A stretch of DNA of 64,000 bases from Fremontodendron californicum (taxonomy: Eukaryota; Streptophyta; Magnoliopsida; Malvales; Malvaceae): positions 10,731,501 to 10,795,500 of the forward strand of contig JAULJL010000015.1 in NCBI GenBank assembly GCA_030761205.1. Direction: 5' to 3'. Of the stretch, positions 23,341-35,185 are shown in pieces; positions within the stretch are counted from its first letter, which is position 1; each line of letters opens with the position of its first letter. The position numbers and the translations under genes were made by a program. A model generated the notes under the pieces. That model saw only the letters and a program-made list of their open reading frames with translations. It was not told where the DNA came from and made no database searches.

Positions 23341-23454
23341 TAAATAAGAAATGCCTGGCTTTCCCATGTACGCCGCTGAAAATTTGTTGGACTCCCGATT
23401 AAAAATTCCTGGCCTTGAAACCATGAAAATTATTCTTCTTCTTCCAAGCAAACC

Positions 23455-23690
23455 TTACGCCGACGTCGGAAGTGCCTCAGTCGCCGTAAGATCAGAAAAC
23501 TTCAAGGTTGCCAGAAAATACTTGAACATGACATTATAATATTCATCAATCTCTTGCAAGCAAGCCATAACATCATATAATTTCTTCCTCTTCTTCATAA
23601 CTTTTTGGGCTTCAGCTACTCCTTCCTTCCCAAACCAAAATTTGAAAAAAAAAAAAGAAAAAAAAGAAAAAAAAAAGAAGATTATCAAAT
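23455..23690 (-). CDS. Possible short coding remnant, unrecognised
   Basis: Minus-strand frame, after a poly-phenylalanine run made by a poly-A/G tract, encodes about 60 residues of ordinary composition: KFWFGKEGVAEAQKVMKKRK, then LYDVMACLQEIDEYYNVMFK and a tail LKFSDLTATEALPTSA with a stop at 23455. Local GC is higher than in the surroundings. I do not recognise the family. The plus strand over 23351-23539 is also open. It could be a fragment of a host gene; a GC-rich pocket at 23800-24000 lies just upstream of it. Confidence 0.25.
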
Positions 23691-24454
23691 GAAGATCAAG
23701 TTTGTGTAGGACTTAACACAAAGGAGAAGAATATATATATATATTAAAAAAAAAAAAAGGTGAAATAAAAAAGAGTTAGCTAGGAAAAGGGAAGAAGGTT
23801 GTTCCCAAGAAGATGACGAGAGAGTTTCCCGTTAATGTTGATTTCAAAGGTGAAATCAAAGGGTTTTTGTTTGTTATTTTTATTTTTTTGGAGTTCAAAG
23901 GGTGGGCCAAAGAAGAGAAAAAGAAGAAGAAGAGGCAGGCCTTTTCGTTTCACACGTTGGGGGTGGATCCTTTTGTCTTCCTCTTAACCCAACAATTACA
24001 AACAATCGGTCAATAGTTTTTAAGGGTCCCATTAAATGACCGAAACTACTTTGTTAGTTTTTTTCTCTCTCTCTTTTTTTTTTCCTCTTCAGACTTCAAT
24101 ACTGGCCTTGATTCGGGGAACAATGTTACATATCCAAGGTTTTGACAAAACCATTATTATTATATCTAATATAAAGAAAGGAAAATGGTAATCAATATCA
24201 TTAGGTATTGGTTAATGTGATATAGATTAAAATAATAGAATTAATGACTTTTTTTTTAATTTAATAAAAATAATATATTAAATTAAAAAAACTCTAAATT
24301 AATAATTAAATAATTTTTAATTAATGCTTATAGACATCAATTAAACGAATCCTATAAAAAATTATTGTTATTAAAATAAGGGTTCTCCCTACCTAATTTT
24401 ATTCTAATCTAATAATTTTATAATTAAATTGCTTGGGTAGAAGGTTAAGTGTAT
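23691..24454. other. Intergenic, AT-rich repeat remnant
   Basis: After a purine-rich stretch, 24184-24355 contains a diverged member of an AT-rich dispersed repeat (GGTTAATGTGATA, AATTTAATAAAAATAATATATTAAAT, TTAATTAATGCTTATAGACAT) also seen at 26111-26270, 48860-49040 and 50215-50345. No gene. Confidence 0.45.
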
Positions 24455-24469
24455 TGTTTTATTGGATTT

Positions 24470-24572
24470 TTTTTTTTTTTGATAATTGGGTAAGGGGATG
24501 GGTTGCTTGAGTTTGAACCCAAGACTTCATGCCCCCAAGACTCTTAGCCACTCAGCCAAGAGCTTGTTGGCG
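24470..24572 (-). mobile_element. Short tRNA-derived SINE
   Basis: Read on the minus strand: CGCCAACAAGC, an A box TGGCTGAGTGGCTAAGAG, a B box GGGTTCAAACTC 45 bases on, then CCCATCCCCTTACCC and a poly-A tail (the T-run at 24470-24480). It is flanked by perfect 15-bp target duplications, TGTTTTATTGGATTT at 24455-24469 and 24573-24587. The A box resembles tRNA-Ser/Leu. At about 100 bp it is very short for a SINE. Promoter boxes, tail and duplication together make retroposition by LINE machinery the natural reading. Confidence 0.85.
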
Positions 24573-24587
24573 TGTTTTATTGGATTT

Positions 24588-26870
24588 AGTGCGACACTTG
24601 TCTTCTATATTTTTATTGGTAGATGATGGTCTTCATCTTCATCCAATCTTGCAAAATTTAATTAGAAATATTATTATTAGTAGTAGTTTCGATTTTGTTA
24701 GCGAGCGTCTTTAAGTAATAAATTAGATATAATTTTAAAATTATTTTGAAAAATCATTTTTAATTGATTTGAGTATCAATGATTTTTCATAAATTCGACA
24801 AATCAATTTAAATTTTTTTGAATCAATTGTATAAACAGTCTGATTAATGAATTGATCTGAATTAAAGATCGGATCAATCCAACTGCCGAACCAATCTGAA
24901 TTTAATAACAATACTTTAAAGAATGCCTTTATGATATTTGTTAACAAAATCCTATTATTATTCCGAGCAATAACATTGTTGGAATATTTATTATATAAGG
25001 GATTTTTTGTTTTAATTTGTTTTGGTGTGGAAATTATCATGTGTCTGTCTTATCACTTATTGTAATAAATAATTTTGTATATCATAATGAAACAAGATCC
25101 CTATTGTATTACAGCATAAAAGTTTAGCTGCTGCTATAGTATTTTCCCATGTGATTTTATTATTCCAAATTAATAAGAAATTTTCTACATTTTATGGCTA
25201 ACTGCGGACAAAAAAGAAAGAAACATATAACTAGTAATTAAGAAAAAAGAGTAATTAGTTTCTTCATAAGATAATTTTTCTGGTAATCTGTCTTAATTAA
25301 AATGCAATGAACAATGTATTAAAAAAATTTTGGTAAAAAAAAAAAACAGTAGTTTGAGAATAAGAAAAATATTGTAAATATTAAGATTCGAACTTCAAAC
25401 TTATTAAATACTGTTTCTTAAAAATGATTACATAAATCAATTGTATTAAACCTAGATTCATACTTAATTATTGTTCTTTTTCCCTTTCTAGGTTGCAGGC
25501 TGATCGAGAGGTTGGAGGAGAGTTGAAGTAGGAAAAAGAATTTAATATTTCCTTTATTTTTCTAGGTTTTTTGTCAAAATTAGTCAAAACTTAGAGAGCT
25601 TGGTAAATTATTTAAAGTTGCAGCGGTAGCTAGCCTAGCACAGTCAGCTGGTCATCAGCGAAGAAAGATTATTATTTATCTACCAAGCTTAGCTATTCAC
25701 AAACACATTATAGAGTGGAGTCGTTTGAAGATTTAACAAGTAGTTAGCTCTAAGATCATGTGTTTATTTTTTATTGTAAATAATATATATATAAGAAAAT
25801 TAACATTCAATAATAAAGTTACATACGTATTTATTACTAATTTAAGCATATATACAAAAAAAAAATCTGTTTTCTAAGACTTTAAAATTTTACCCAAATA
25901 TAAAAATAATTATTTAATATATATATGGTGGTAAGTGAAGTTTAATGTTTTTATTCACCTTAGTGAAGTTTAAATTTTTAATAAGCATGCTTGTATTATT
26001 GTCATGCATGTATATCACTTAAAACAAGAAGGTAACTTCCTAATTAATTCAAATTTATTTTTATGTATAATCATTATAAATATGTGCGTAATATATATAT
26101 ATATATATATATATATGAAAAATGTTAATCGGTATTTAATGATACTAGTTAAAATGATATTTAAAAAATATATAATTAATACATTATTTTTTAAAAATTT
26201 AATATAAATAATGTATTAAATGTAAAAAAAAAAATCTAAAATAGCAATTAAAGAATCTGATTAACCAGACTATATATATATATATATAATTATAATTGTA
26301 TATGTTTATCCACTATATTATATTGAGTATAGGCAATAATAATTCAATTAACAGGTAGGTCTATGCAAAATATTTACACATAATGTGAGTGAATAATCAA
26401 AAGAAGTTAGTGTTTCAATGATTCCTACATAAATTAATGAAAACTAGTAGCATATTTCATCAATATCTTTTATATATGACAATGCTTGGGCAGTTAAACA
26501 TTGAAGTTTGAAGTTCAGCTACGCAAAATATGCATCAAATTAATTAATTCGGCCCTTTAATTTTCTAGGTTTTCCAAGTCCTACCACAACCATAAATTGT
26601 GGCACATGGTTTATTGCACTACATATTATAACTGCATGTGGCAATCAAGGTCATGGCAGAGTTTAAATAACATGGGCCGATGGCTAACTGTTTAATGTTT
26701 AGATGTAGTAAGTAATAAAACGTCATCGGCCAAAATTAATTGAGAGACCCACAAAATACTAATATTTAATTGTAATCGAAAAACGATCTGACTGAAATTT
26801 TCAAAATTTATTAGCGGGGTTAGAAGGATTATATATATATATTTAGGGTATATTAAAAAAAATTATAATA
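24588..26870. other. AT-rich intergenic DNA, no gene seen
   Basis: Includes a TA microsatellite at 26093-26114, another copy of the AT-rich dispersed repeat (about 26111-26270) and short frames without recognisable content. Confidence 0.5.
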
Positions 26871-26875
26871 TATAT

Positions 26876-27126
26876 TGTTACAAGATAAAGAGTTTTTGTA
26901 TTATTGAATTGTATGAAAGTTTATACATGAGTGTACTATTTATACATGAGGGTTCTCACAAACTAAGAAAATAATAACTACAATAAAAATTATAATAGCA
27001 GAATCGTAATCTGAATAATATCATAATCGTAATCTGAATAATATTAGAATCTTAATCTGAATCCTAATCCCTAAGATTACTCTAATAACCTAATTACAGT
27101 TGACTGATACAATTAATACATTAACA
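26876..27126 (-). repeat. Copia 3' LTR
   Basis: 251 bp, ending TG...CA. It is similar to the 5' LTR throughout but has an extra ~24 bp of ATCTGAATAAT-type sub-repeat. Several differences from the other LTR indicate an old insertion. Confidence 0.9.
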
Positions 27127-27140
27127 CCCCCCTCAAACTC
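27127..27140 (-). other. Copia polypurine tract
   Basis: GAGTTTGAGGGGGG on the minus strand, directly abutting the 3' LTR; primer site for plus-strand DNA synthesis. Confidence 0.85.
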
Positions 27141-27149
27141 AAGGTGGTA

Positions 27150-30100
27150 TTATAGATATCAACTTGAGTTTGGAAACCAAATCTTGAAAACGAGTAGGAA
27201 AATGTGTTTTTGTGAAGATATCGGCCAGTTGATCCAAGGCAGACACAGAAGTTAGATGAATAGTTCCTTGTGTAACATGATGACGGATAAAATGACAATC
27301 ATCTTAAAATGTTTGGTGCGTTCATGAAACACATCGTTATAAGCAATCTGAATGGCACTAAGGTTATCATAGTGAAGTTTGGTGCCAGAAGATAATGAAA
27401 TACCCATATCTACAAGTAATCGACGAAGCCAAAGTAACTCTGAAGTGGCTTCAGCAAGAGCACGATATTCAGATTCAGTACTGGATCGAGTAATAACAGT
27501 TTGTTTCTTGCTTCGCCAAGAGATGAGAGAATCTCCTAAAAAAACAATAACCAGTAGTGGAACGATGATCTGTAGGATCTCCGGCCCAATCAGCATCAGA
27601 ATACCTTGATAGTACCAAAGATGTATGGGCAAAGAAGTGAAGCCTATGAAATAATGTATCTTTGATATATCGAAGAATCCTAAGAACAGTTGAAAAATGA
27701 GTGGATCGAGGAGCAGCCATAAATTGACTAACAAGATGAACGGCATAAGCAATATTAGGCCGAGTCACCGTGAGATAGACCAAACTTCCAACGAGTTGAC
27801 GATATAATGTAGGATCAGTGAGCAATGTACCATCAATTGGAGTAATTTTAACATTAGCTTCCAACGGAGTAGAGACATTTTTACTGTCAGTAATGCCAGC
27901 TCTAGAAAGCAAATCATAAACATATTTAGCTTGGGAGAGATAATAGCCATCATAATTAGAAGATACCTCAAGTCCCAAGAAATAGTTAAGAGAACCAAAA
28001 CCCTTCATTTCAAATTGCGTATAAAGAAACTCCTTTAATTAAGCAATGCAAGACTGGTCATCACCAGTGATAATCATATCATCCACATAGAGCAAAAGTA
28101 GAACAATACCATGACTGGTTTGCCGAATGAATAATGCTGAATCATGAACTAGAAGTAAAACCAAGTTGGGCAATTGTAGAATTGAATTTTGCAAACCAAG
28201 CTCTGGGTGTCTGTTTCAAACCATATAAGGCCTTTTGAAGCTTACAAATAGTGTGAGGAGGATGATGATAACCAAGTGGGGGGTACCATATATACTTCGT
28301 CTTGTAATTCACCACTGAGAAAAGTATTGTTAACATCCATCTGAAGAAGTTTCCACCATTTAATAGCAGCAATGGCTAATAAACTACACACAGAAGTAAT
28401 CCGAGCACTGGAGCAAAGGTTTCCTTATAATCGATCCCATATTCTTGTTTATACCCCTTGGCTACAAAACGAGCTTTGTACCTTTCAATAGAACCATCAG
28501 AACCGGTTTTGATTTTGTAGACCCATTTGCAACCAATAGTAGCCTTGCCATGAGGAAGACCAACTAAATCTCAAGTATGAGTTTTCTCAAGAACCTGAAG
28601 TTCTTCAGCCATAGCTTGCTGCCAATGAGTGTCAATACTAGCCTCACGATAAGATTGAGGTTCATGCAGGTTAACAATAGCAGAAAAGAAATGATAGTCA
28701 TTAAGATAATGGGGAATTTCTCTTACCCGGGTAGACCAACGAGGAACAAGTACATTATCAACAATCGGATCAGATTCAACAGGAACAGGCATAAAAGCAG
28801 AGGCTTGATTTGGCTCATTAGATTTAGGTGTCTCTGAACTGGGAAATAACTTAACAGATGGATCAGTAAAAAACTGAGAGGAAGTGGAAAAGGAAGAATG
28901 AAACTTTGACAAAGAAGAGAACATAGTATCCTCCCAAAAAATGACATGTCTAGAGATTCGTAATCTATTAGAAATAGGATCCCAACAACGATAACCCTTG
29001 TGTTCAATTCCATAACCAAGAAAACAACAAAGACGAGCACGCGGTTCCAACTTATTGTATTCATGTGGTTGAAGTAGAACAAAACAAGCTGACCCAAAAG
29101 GTTTAAGAGTAGAATAATCAGGAATTTTACCAAACAGACGTTCAAAAGGAGAGAGATTATGAAGAACCTGAGTTGGAGTACGATTTATTGTATGCACAAC
29201 TGTTAAGGCAGCCTCACCCCAAAATTTTTCAGGACAGTTGGTAGAAAAAAGAAGAGCACGAATGGAATCAAGAATGTGACGATGTTTACGTTATGCTCTA
29301 CCATTCTGTTGAGAGGTACGAGGACAAGACCGTTGAAATAAGGTACCCTGTTGATCAAGGAATTGAAGAAGAGAATTTTCTTTATATTCCATGGCATTAC
29401 CAGTTTGAAGTGTTTTAATGGTAGAAGAAAACTGGGTTTTAATCATGGTGGCATATTTAATGTATATTTGGGGTAATTCAGATCGCTGTTTAAAGAAATA
29501 GATCCATGTAAATCGAGAATAGTCATCAATAAATATAACAAAATACTGAAATCTATTTATTGATGAAATAGGGGAAGGACCCCAAATGTCAGAATAGACA
29601 AGATCAAAGGGAGACTCAGAAATAGAATGACTATTATTAAAAGATAAAGCTGGATGTTTAGCAAGTTGACAGTGCAAACAATGAAAAAACTCAAATTTAG
29701 TAGATCCTAATAACTCACGAGAGACCAGAGGATGTAATTTACTTGCGGAAGTATGACCAAGACGAAGATGCCACTTGTAGAAGGAATCATCAGTTGTGAC
29801 ATCTGAGACTTGTTTGATAGGATAAAAAAGAGAGATAAGCTCAAATAAGTGTCCTACTTTATGCCTCGTCCCAAGAATCTTCCTCGTTTGTGGATCCCGT
29901 ACCTGACAACCGGAAGAAGAAAAGATAATAGTGAGACCAAGATCACATAACTGTCATACAGAAAAAAGATTTAAGGCTAATGTAGGAATACAATAGGTAT
30001 CAGGAAGACTAAGGTGTATATAAGAAACATGACCAATATGGGCGATATGCACTTTTGTATCATTTGCAGTATGTATAAGAGGAAGACAAGTGGTGGACAT

Positions 30101-30200
30101 TTTAGTGGAGAAAATAGAGAAATCATGAGTCATATGATTACAACATGCAGAATCAATGAACTAAGAAGAAGTACCCGGGGTGACAGAAAGTGTAGTGTTA
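27150..30200 (-). pseudogene. Copia pol: protease, integrase, RT, RNase H (degenerate)
   Basis: Pieces in several frames. Protease near 30120-30170 reads FIDSACCNHMT after a stop codon; the usual DSG active site is DSA. Integrase 29291-29677 has CQLAKHPALSF of the zinc region and FDLVYSDIWGP with the first Asp; the second Asp motif reads LQTGNAMEY (Asp to Gly) and the catalytic Glu codon is a TAA stop (29291-29293). 28571-29197 carries HKGYRCWDPISNRL of the integrase C-terminus. RT parts lie at 28142-28560 (KALYGLKQTPRAW) and 28078-28089, where YVDD is intact, followed by FGSLNYFLGLEVSS. RNase H 27252-27752 has SSTESEYRALAEATSELLWL and ends near ADIFTK at about 27221. It cannot make a working polyprotein. 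Confidence 0.9.
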
Positions 30201-30523
30201 GAAGAAGAATTGAAAGATATAACCTGTTTGAAAATAGTCTCAAGATCATTAATAGTGAGACTAGTATTTCTCTTAGGAGCAGCAGTAGTAATGGATGAGG
30301 ATCTAGATGTAGAAAACTTTTTTTGAACTTTAGGTTTCCCCTCTCTAGGCCTTGATGGCCGCCTAAGACAACTAGCAATGATATGGCCAATTTCATGACT
30401 GTAGTGGCATTCAATTATTGGACCGTTTGGAAGAAGATGGCCTATTTTATAACAAAACTTATAGAACTTATCGTCTGATCTCTGAAGTGAGGAATTTGAT
30501 CTAGAAATATCATATTTCTCCAT
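30161..30523 (-). pseudogene. Copia gag remnant with altered zinc knuckle
   Basis: From MEKYDISRSNSSLQ the frame runs to a stop just before the protease. It contains CHYSHEIGHIIASC, a CCHC knuckle whose second Cys has become Ser, then a basic RRPSRPREGKPKVQKK segment. The usual ~300-residue N-terminal gag body is absent; upstream sequence goes almost directly into the gypsy insertion at 30641. Confidence 0.7.
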
Positions 30524-30640
30524 TTTAAAAGCAAAGCCAGCAAAAACGGAGGCCGAAATTGGAATCAGGATATCGAAATTAGCTAGAAAAATGATCTGAC
30601 AAAAAAAATGCTGACGTGGCAGAAAAGAGGTGTGACACGT

Positions 30641-32112
30641 TGATGCACCCAAAAGAGTGTATTTTTATTAAATCTTGCAATTAATATGATCAATTATAGT
30701 AAAGTAACATGCAAGGGTCGAATCCACAGAGAGGTGTTTTTAGTTTATAAACTACTAGTTTAAAACTTAAATTCAATAACAATAAAAGAAAAGGGGGTTT
30801 TTGAAATAATTAAAAGTAAAGAAAACAAGATAAGTAAAAAGCAAATAAATAAGAGAAAATCAAATATAAGAGAAGTATGGTTAAGGTTTCATTCTCCACC
30901 ATTAGACATCATTGAGAATCATAAATCAGATCTATCAACATCAATTAACTATCAAAATTATTAACCGTAGATAACAACAAGCTCTGTTACCCCAATCTTT
31001 CCTTAGTTCGTCGTTAATTAGAACAAGCTCTCTATTTATTATCTAACCACTAGACAACCTAGAATAAGCTCTCTAGATTTAATGTAATGGCAACTTTATG
31101 ATGAGAAAGATAGGTTGATCTAGGCAACAAACACATAAGCTCGGATTGTTTAACCTATGTTATGTTCCACTTTGCAATTAGCGAAAACTCTAACATAATT
31201 ATTAACCACAAATTGCTACTTATGAATAGGAAATTAAGACAATTACACGGATCAAGACTCCTAAACTAGTAATAGACAATTATCAAAATCTATTTAGTTG
31301 ATCACCCTAAATAAATCAAGACGACATCATGAATAATTTTTATGGAAGAACATAATCAACTTTGATAGAAAACTAACGATAGATAAATCTGAAAATCAAT
31401 TACAAAACATGTCTAAGGCTTTGAAATCACCCTTAACCAAAGAGAAGTTTAGCCTTGCATAGGCATAGATAATATATACATAAAACTAAAAAGAAAATAA
31501 AAGAATGGAGAAGAAGAATAATGATGATATTTGAGTCTTCTCAATATCTAGTTTGTGGCTCAAAAGATGGTATTTATAAAGTTTTAAAACCCTGTGAACA
31601 AATCCTTGCAGCACAAGTAAGCCTGGAGGCAGAAAAATCAAGTTTTTGCATTTTTTTCACGATCTTTGGGCCCCGCGGCGCCAGGCATTATGTCTCCCAT
31701 TTTTCTGCTGCATTGTCTCACACTTCTTTGGCTAATTTGGATGAATATTTCTTGTCCGATTCGGGCGTGTAAACTACAGTTGAAAATGTATTCAAGTCAG
31801 CTTCAAAAGTCAAGAGGAAGTTTCTTCAAATAAGAATTTTAACATCATGTTTTCCTGACAACAAGCTCCGGAGGTCAAATCTGCCTTCTTGCTTTGTAAC
31901 CAGAAATTGATCTTTTTGACTCCCAAGTTTTCTTCCATCTTGTAATTATGATTTTGTAAGCTCTTTACCATCATTATTGACATCTTTTAACTTCATCCTC
32001 CTTATTGTACCTAAAATTCAAAAACATAATATAAGTAAACAAAATAAAGATATAAGACATAACTAAAACTAAGAATAGAAAGAGCATAAAATATGTATTT
32101 TATGACTTATCA
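30641..32112 (-). repeat. Gypsy 3' LTR (nested element)
   Basis: 1472 bp, about 95 percent identical by eye to the 5' LTR. Short frames within it (e.g. plus strand 31521-31772) are not genes. Confidence 0.9.
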
Positions 32113-32130
32113 AATACCCCCACACTTAGC
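32113..32130 (-). other. Gypsy polypurine tract
   Basis: GCTAAGTGTGGGGGTATT directly upstream of the 3' LTR, the form usual in Athila-type elements. Confidence 0.85.
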
Positions 32131-34029
32131 TTTTTGCTATTACTCGAGCAAAACAAAATAAAAATAAAATAAGAAAATCTAATCTAATCCACTTTCGTAG
32201 GAAATCTCGGTGGCATTTAGCATGTGACACAAGCCTTTAAACCCCTAGGTGTCTCTAGTGGACAAGTTTAGTCTCGTGAGGGTTTACTAGGACGATACCC
32301 ACAAACATTGAAAACATAAGAAAAATAAAATTAAAAATAATAATTACAACTAATCCTTTCAATATAAATTAGAGAAAATCATTGGACAAGTCTTATAAAC
32401 TAATCAATAGCTTAAAGAATTTCACAACAAATCATGCTTGAATGTAAATAGTTTGAATTAAGTCAATATTAACATAACATATTTCAATCAAAATAGTGCA
32501 TATTCAAACTTAAAATCAACTTCTCACATGGGATACTCTCATAATTTTCACTCATTAAAGTAGTGGTAAAGTGTTTACACTCAATCAATCTCATGAAAAC
32601 TGTTCTACCATATGCTTGCTTGTCCACTTATTCTCCACTATTTAAATCATACAACTTCATAAATCAATAGGTCTTTATTCAAGATTGTAATGGGGCCAAG
32701 GGGTAGTAATGTGGTTAAAGAATGAAAGATAAAAGATATTACAAAGGTTCCAAAGACTTCATATAATTTAAAAACACAATAAGATTATGCAAAAAAAAAC
32801 TTCTCAATACTCTTTAGAAGCACATAATAACATAGGCTAAATTTTTAGCCTTTGCTTCATTCTAACCAACCTTGAAATATCTTTTCTTTAACCAAAAGTT
32901 AAAGAGATGATTTTTTTTCTTTTTTTTTCAATGTTCTCTTTTCTTTTTCTCTTGACTTTTGCCATTCTTCCCCCGCACACTTATTTCTTGTTGCTAATCC
33001 AAATAGTCAATCGATCTCCCTTGCTTTATGCAATATGTCTCAAAACAATCTAATTCATCTTTAGAACAAGGGTAAGGATATAAATATATTTAGGCTAGGT
33101 AAAAGATGTGGTTACCAATAAAACAGCTTATTCAATGTAGGCTCAAATTGGCTTACTAGGGGGATGTTCTTTTGGAACATCAATAATGGATGGCTATTTG
33201 GCCCTGGTTATAATTCTAATGCCTCTATCATATTCATGTTGTCGCATACATCAATATAGTCTCAAAAAGGTTTAAAGCAAGTTCTAGAGAAACATGTAAT
33301 CATAAGAGCACTCAAGAAAGAAATTAGATTGATATGTATAATGCATTAATCATATAGGTTCAAAACTCACAAGGATGACTATACAAGTCAATATTAAATC
33401 TAAACATGATTCTTTTCTCAATCAACATATCATATTATCATTGGCTTATGAAAAATAGTATTCAAGCTTAATTCTCATGAAAATCTTATCACTAATAACC
33501 AGTTTTAGACCTACAAACTTCATATCTTATCATTGTATTGAAAATAATTAAAACACACTAAAAAATAATAAATATAAATAAATAAATCCTAAATTTTTTT
33601 CCCCACACTTAATTCTTACATTGTCTTCAATGTAATAATATTATCCCAAATGAAAGAATCATATGTAAGAGAAAAGAACTACTAAATAAAAGAAGAAAAA
33701 TAACTAAAGAAAATATAAAAGATAGAGGGATGGAGAGTAAGACATAGAAAATCTGATTATAATGTGTGCTCTCCATCCAATTGGGTTGCCTCCCACTAAG
33801 CGTTTGGTTTATTATCCTTAGCCTGACTTATTAAAACACAAAAAAAAAAAACAAAATTATTAAAAACTCAAAACAAAGCAAACTAATGAAACTTAAATAA
33901 ACCTAAAAAATTAAAATGAAGCAAGAAAAAAAAAAAACAAATCTGTTATGGCAGGTTGTAAATTTCTTCATTAATTGGGCTGCCTCCCAATTAGCACTTG
34001 ATTTAATGTGTCCACCTAACCAACACCCC
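32131..34029 (-). other. Non-coding interior of nested gypsy element
   Basis: No pol. It contains conserved untranslated motifs of this lineage, among them two GGGAGGCAACCCAA/GGGAGGCAGCCCAA blocks near 33785 and 33965, which may mark a deletion by recombination between related stretches. Confidence 0.6.
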
Positions 34030-35055
34030 TTATTGGCTTTTAGGCTCATACATGAAACTTTCCAAATTTGTGTGTGTGATAGGATGCTTTCTTTGCACAA
34101 TAGTGGATGCATTCTCCATTACAAAAATTATTTCATCATCTTTTGTAGTGCATTGCTCATCGAGGAATGGAGCATATTTTGGTACTTGTTTAATGGCATC
34201 CATAAACAAGTTGTTTAAGGTTTTATGCATGTGTTGTTCATATTCCTCCTCCTTGAACTTTGCGAATCTACTAGGAAAAGGTGGAAAAGAAACATTAGTA
34301 AAAATTGGAACCTTAAATGTTACCTCAGGTGCCGAAGTACTCTTAATTATGGATTCATTATCCTCAAGAGTTGAATCCATCGTTGGTTTAATCTCATCCT
34401 CGGGCTCCCTTGGACTTTCGAATTCATCCTCAAGTTGTTCGGGACTAGCATTCTCCTCTTGATCAATCATAGTTTGGGAGGGGAATGGTTCATGTAGTTC
34501 TTCAGATCTTTGTGCTACCCATCTGTCCATTGTACTAGCCAATTGACTCATTTGCATTTCCAAGTCCTGGAGACTTGCCCTTGTTTCCTGTTGAATTTGC
34601 AATTGGTTAGTAGTGAGGGTATTGACAAGGTCTTCTAAAAAAGTGCCTGAGTCTTGAGTCATATGTGGTGCTCAAAAAGATCTTGTTGTTATGTCCATGG
34701 TTGATTGAAGTTCGATGGACGATTGTAGTTGCATAAGAATCTGTTTCTTGATAATTTCTTGAGTAGCCATAATTAGTATGATTCCACCATCCTTCATTGT
34801 AAGTGTCTGGGAAAGCATCATACTGTTGTCCTTGGAACCCTTGATGGCTTTGGTATCCTCCCACATCATAGGCTGGTTCAAAATTATCTTTTTGGTAGTA
34901 TGAGCACCAATTGGTTGGATGATCCATCATGAAGCACACTCTACACTGCCTTGATTGTTGAATCTTACTTATGGCCACTTGTTGAACTATTGGAGATGAG
35001 ATTGTCTAGTTGGTTCTGAAGGTTCTGAAGTTTTGATGTAGCACCTGCCATATCT
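34030..35055 (-). pseudogene. Athila-type gag fragment
   Basis: Minus-strand frames 34607-34978 and 34030-34662 overlap with a one-base frame offset. The first has CRVCFMMDHPTNWC, a knuckle-like Cys/His motif, and YNEGWWNHTNYGY; the second has DLEMQMSQLASTMDRW, VPIFTNVSFPPFPSRFAKFK and AIKQVPKYAPFLDEQC. An ATG at about 35050 opens a short upstream peptide, MAGATSKLQNLQNQLDN, which stops before the knuckle. These match the C-terminal gag/pre-protease part of Athila-like polyproteins. The frame ends shortly after the position where the protease would begin. Confidence 0.8.
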
Positions 35056-35162
35056 TCTTGCTTGAAATTTGAAAACAAAAACTAGTATGTACAAGAAAAA
35101 TAAAATTAATTACAACTAAAAATAATAATAAACCAAGTAACGAATAAACTAAAGAAAAAAAT

Positions 35163-35179
35163 CACCGATAACAGCGCCA
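35163..35179 (-). other. Gypsy primer binding site (tRNA-Asp type)
   Basis: TGGCGCTGTTATCGGTG, six bases inside the 5' LTR. It resembles the TGGCGCCGTTGCCGGGG site complementary to plant tRNA-Asp with a few transitions, as expected of an old copy. Confidence 0.75.
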
Positions 35180-35185
35180 AAAACT

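Noticed and set aside
31521..31772. Plus-strand frame in the gypsy LTR, and its counterpart at 36117-36425 on the minus strand
   Set aside because: Lie wholly within LTRs and are not conserved in frame between the two LTRs.
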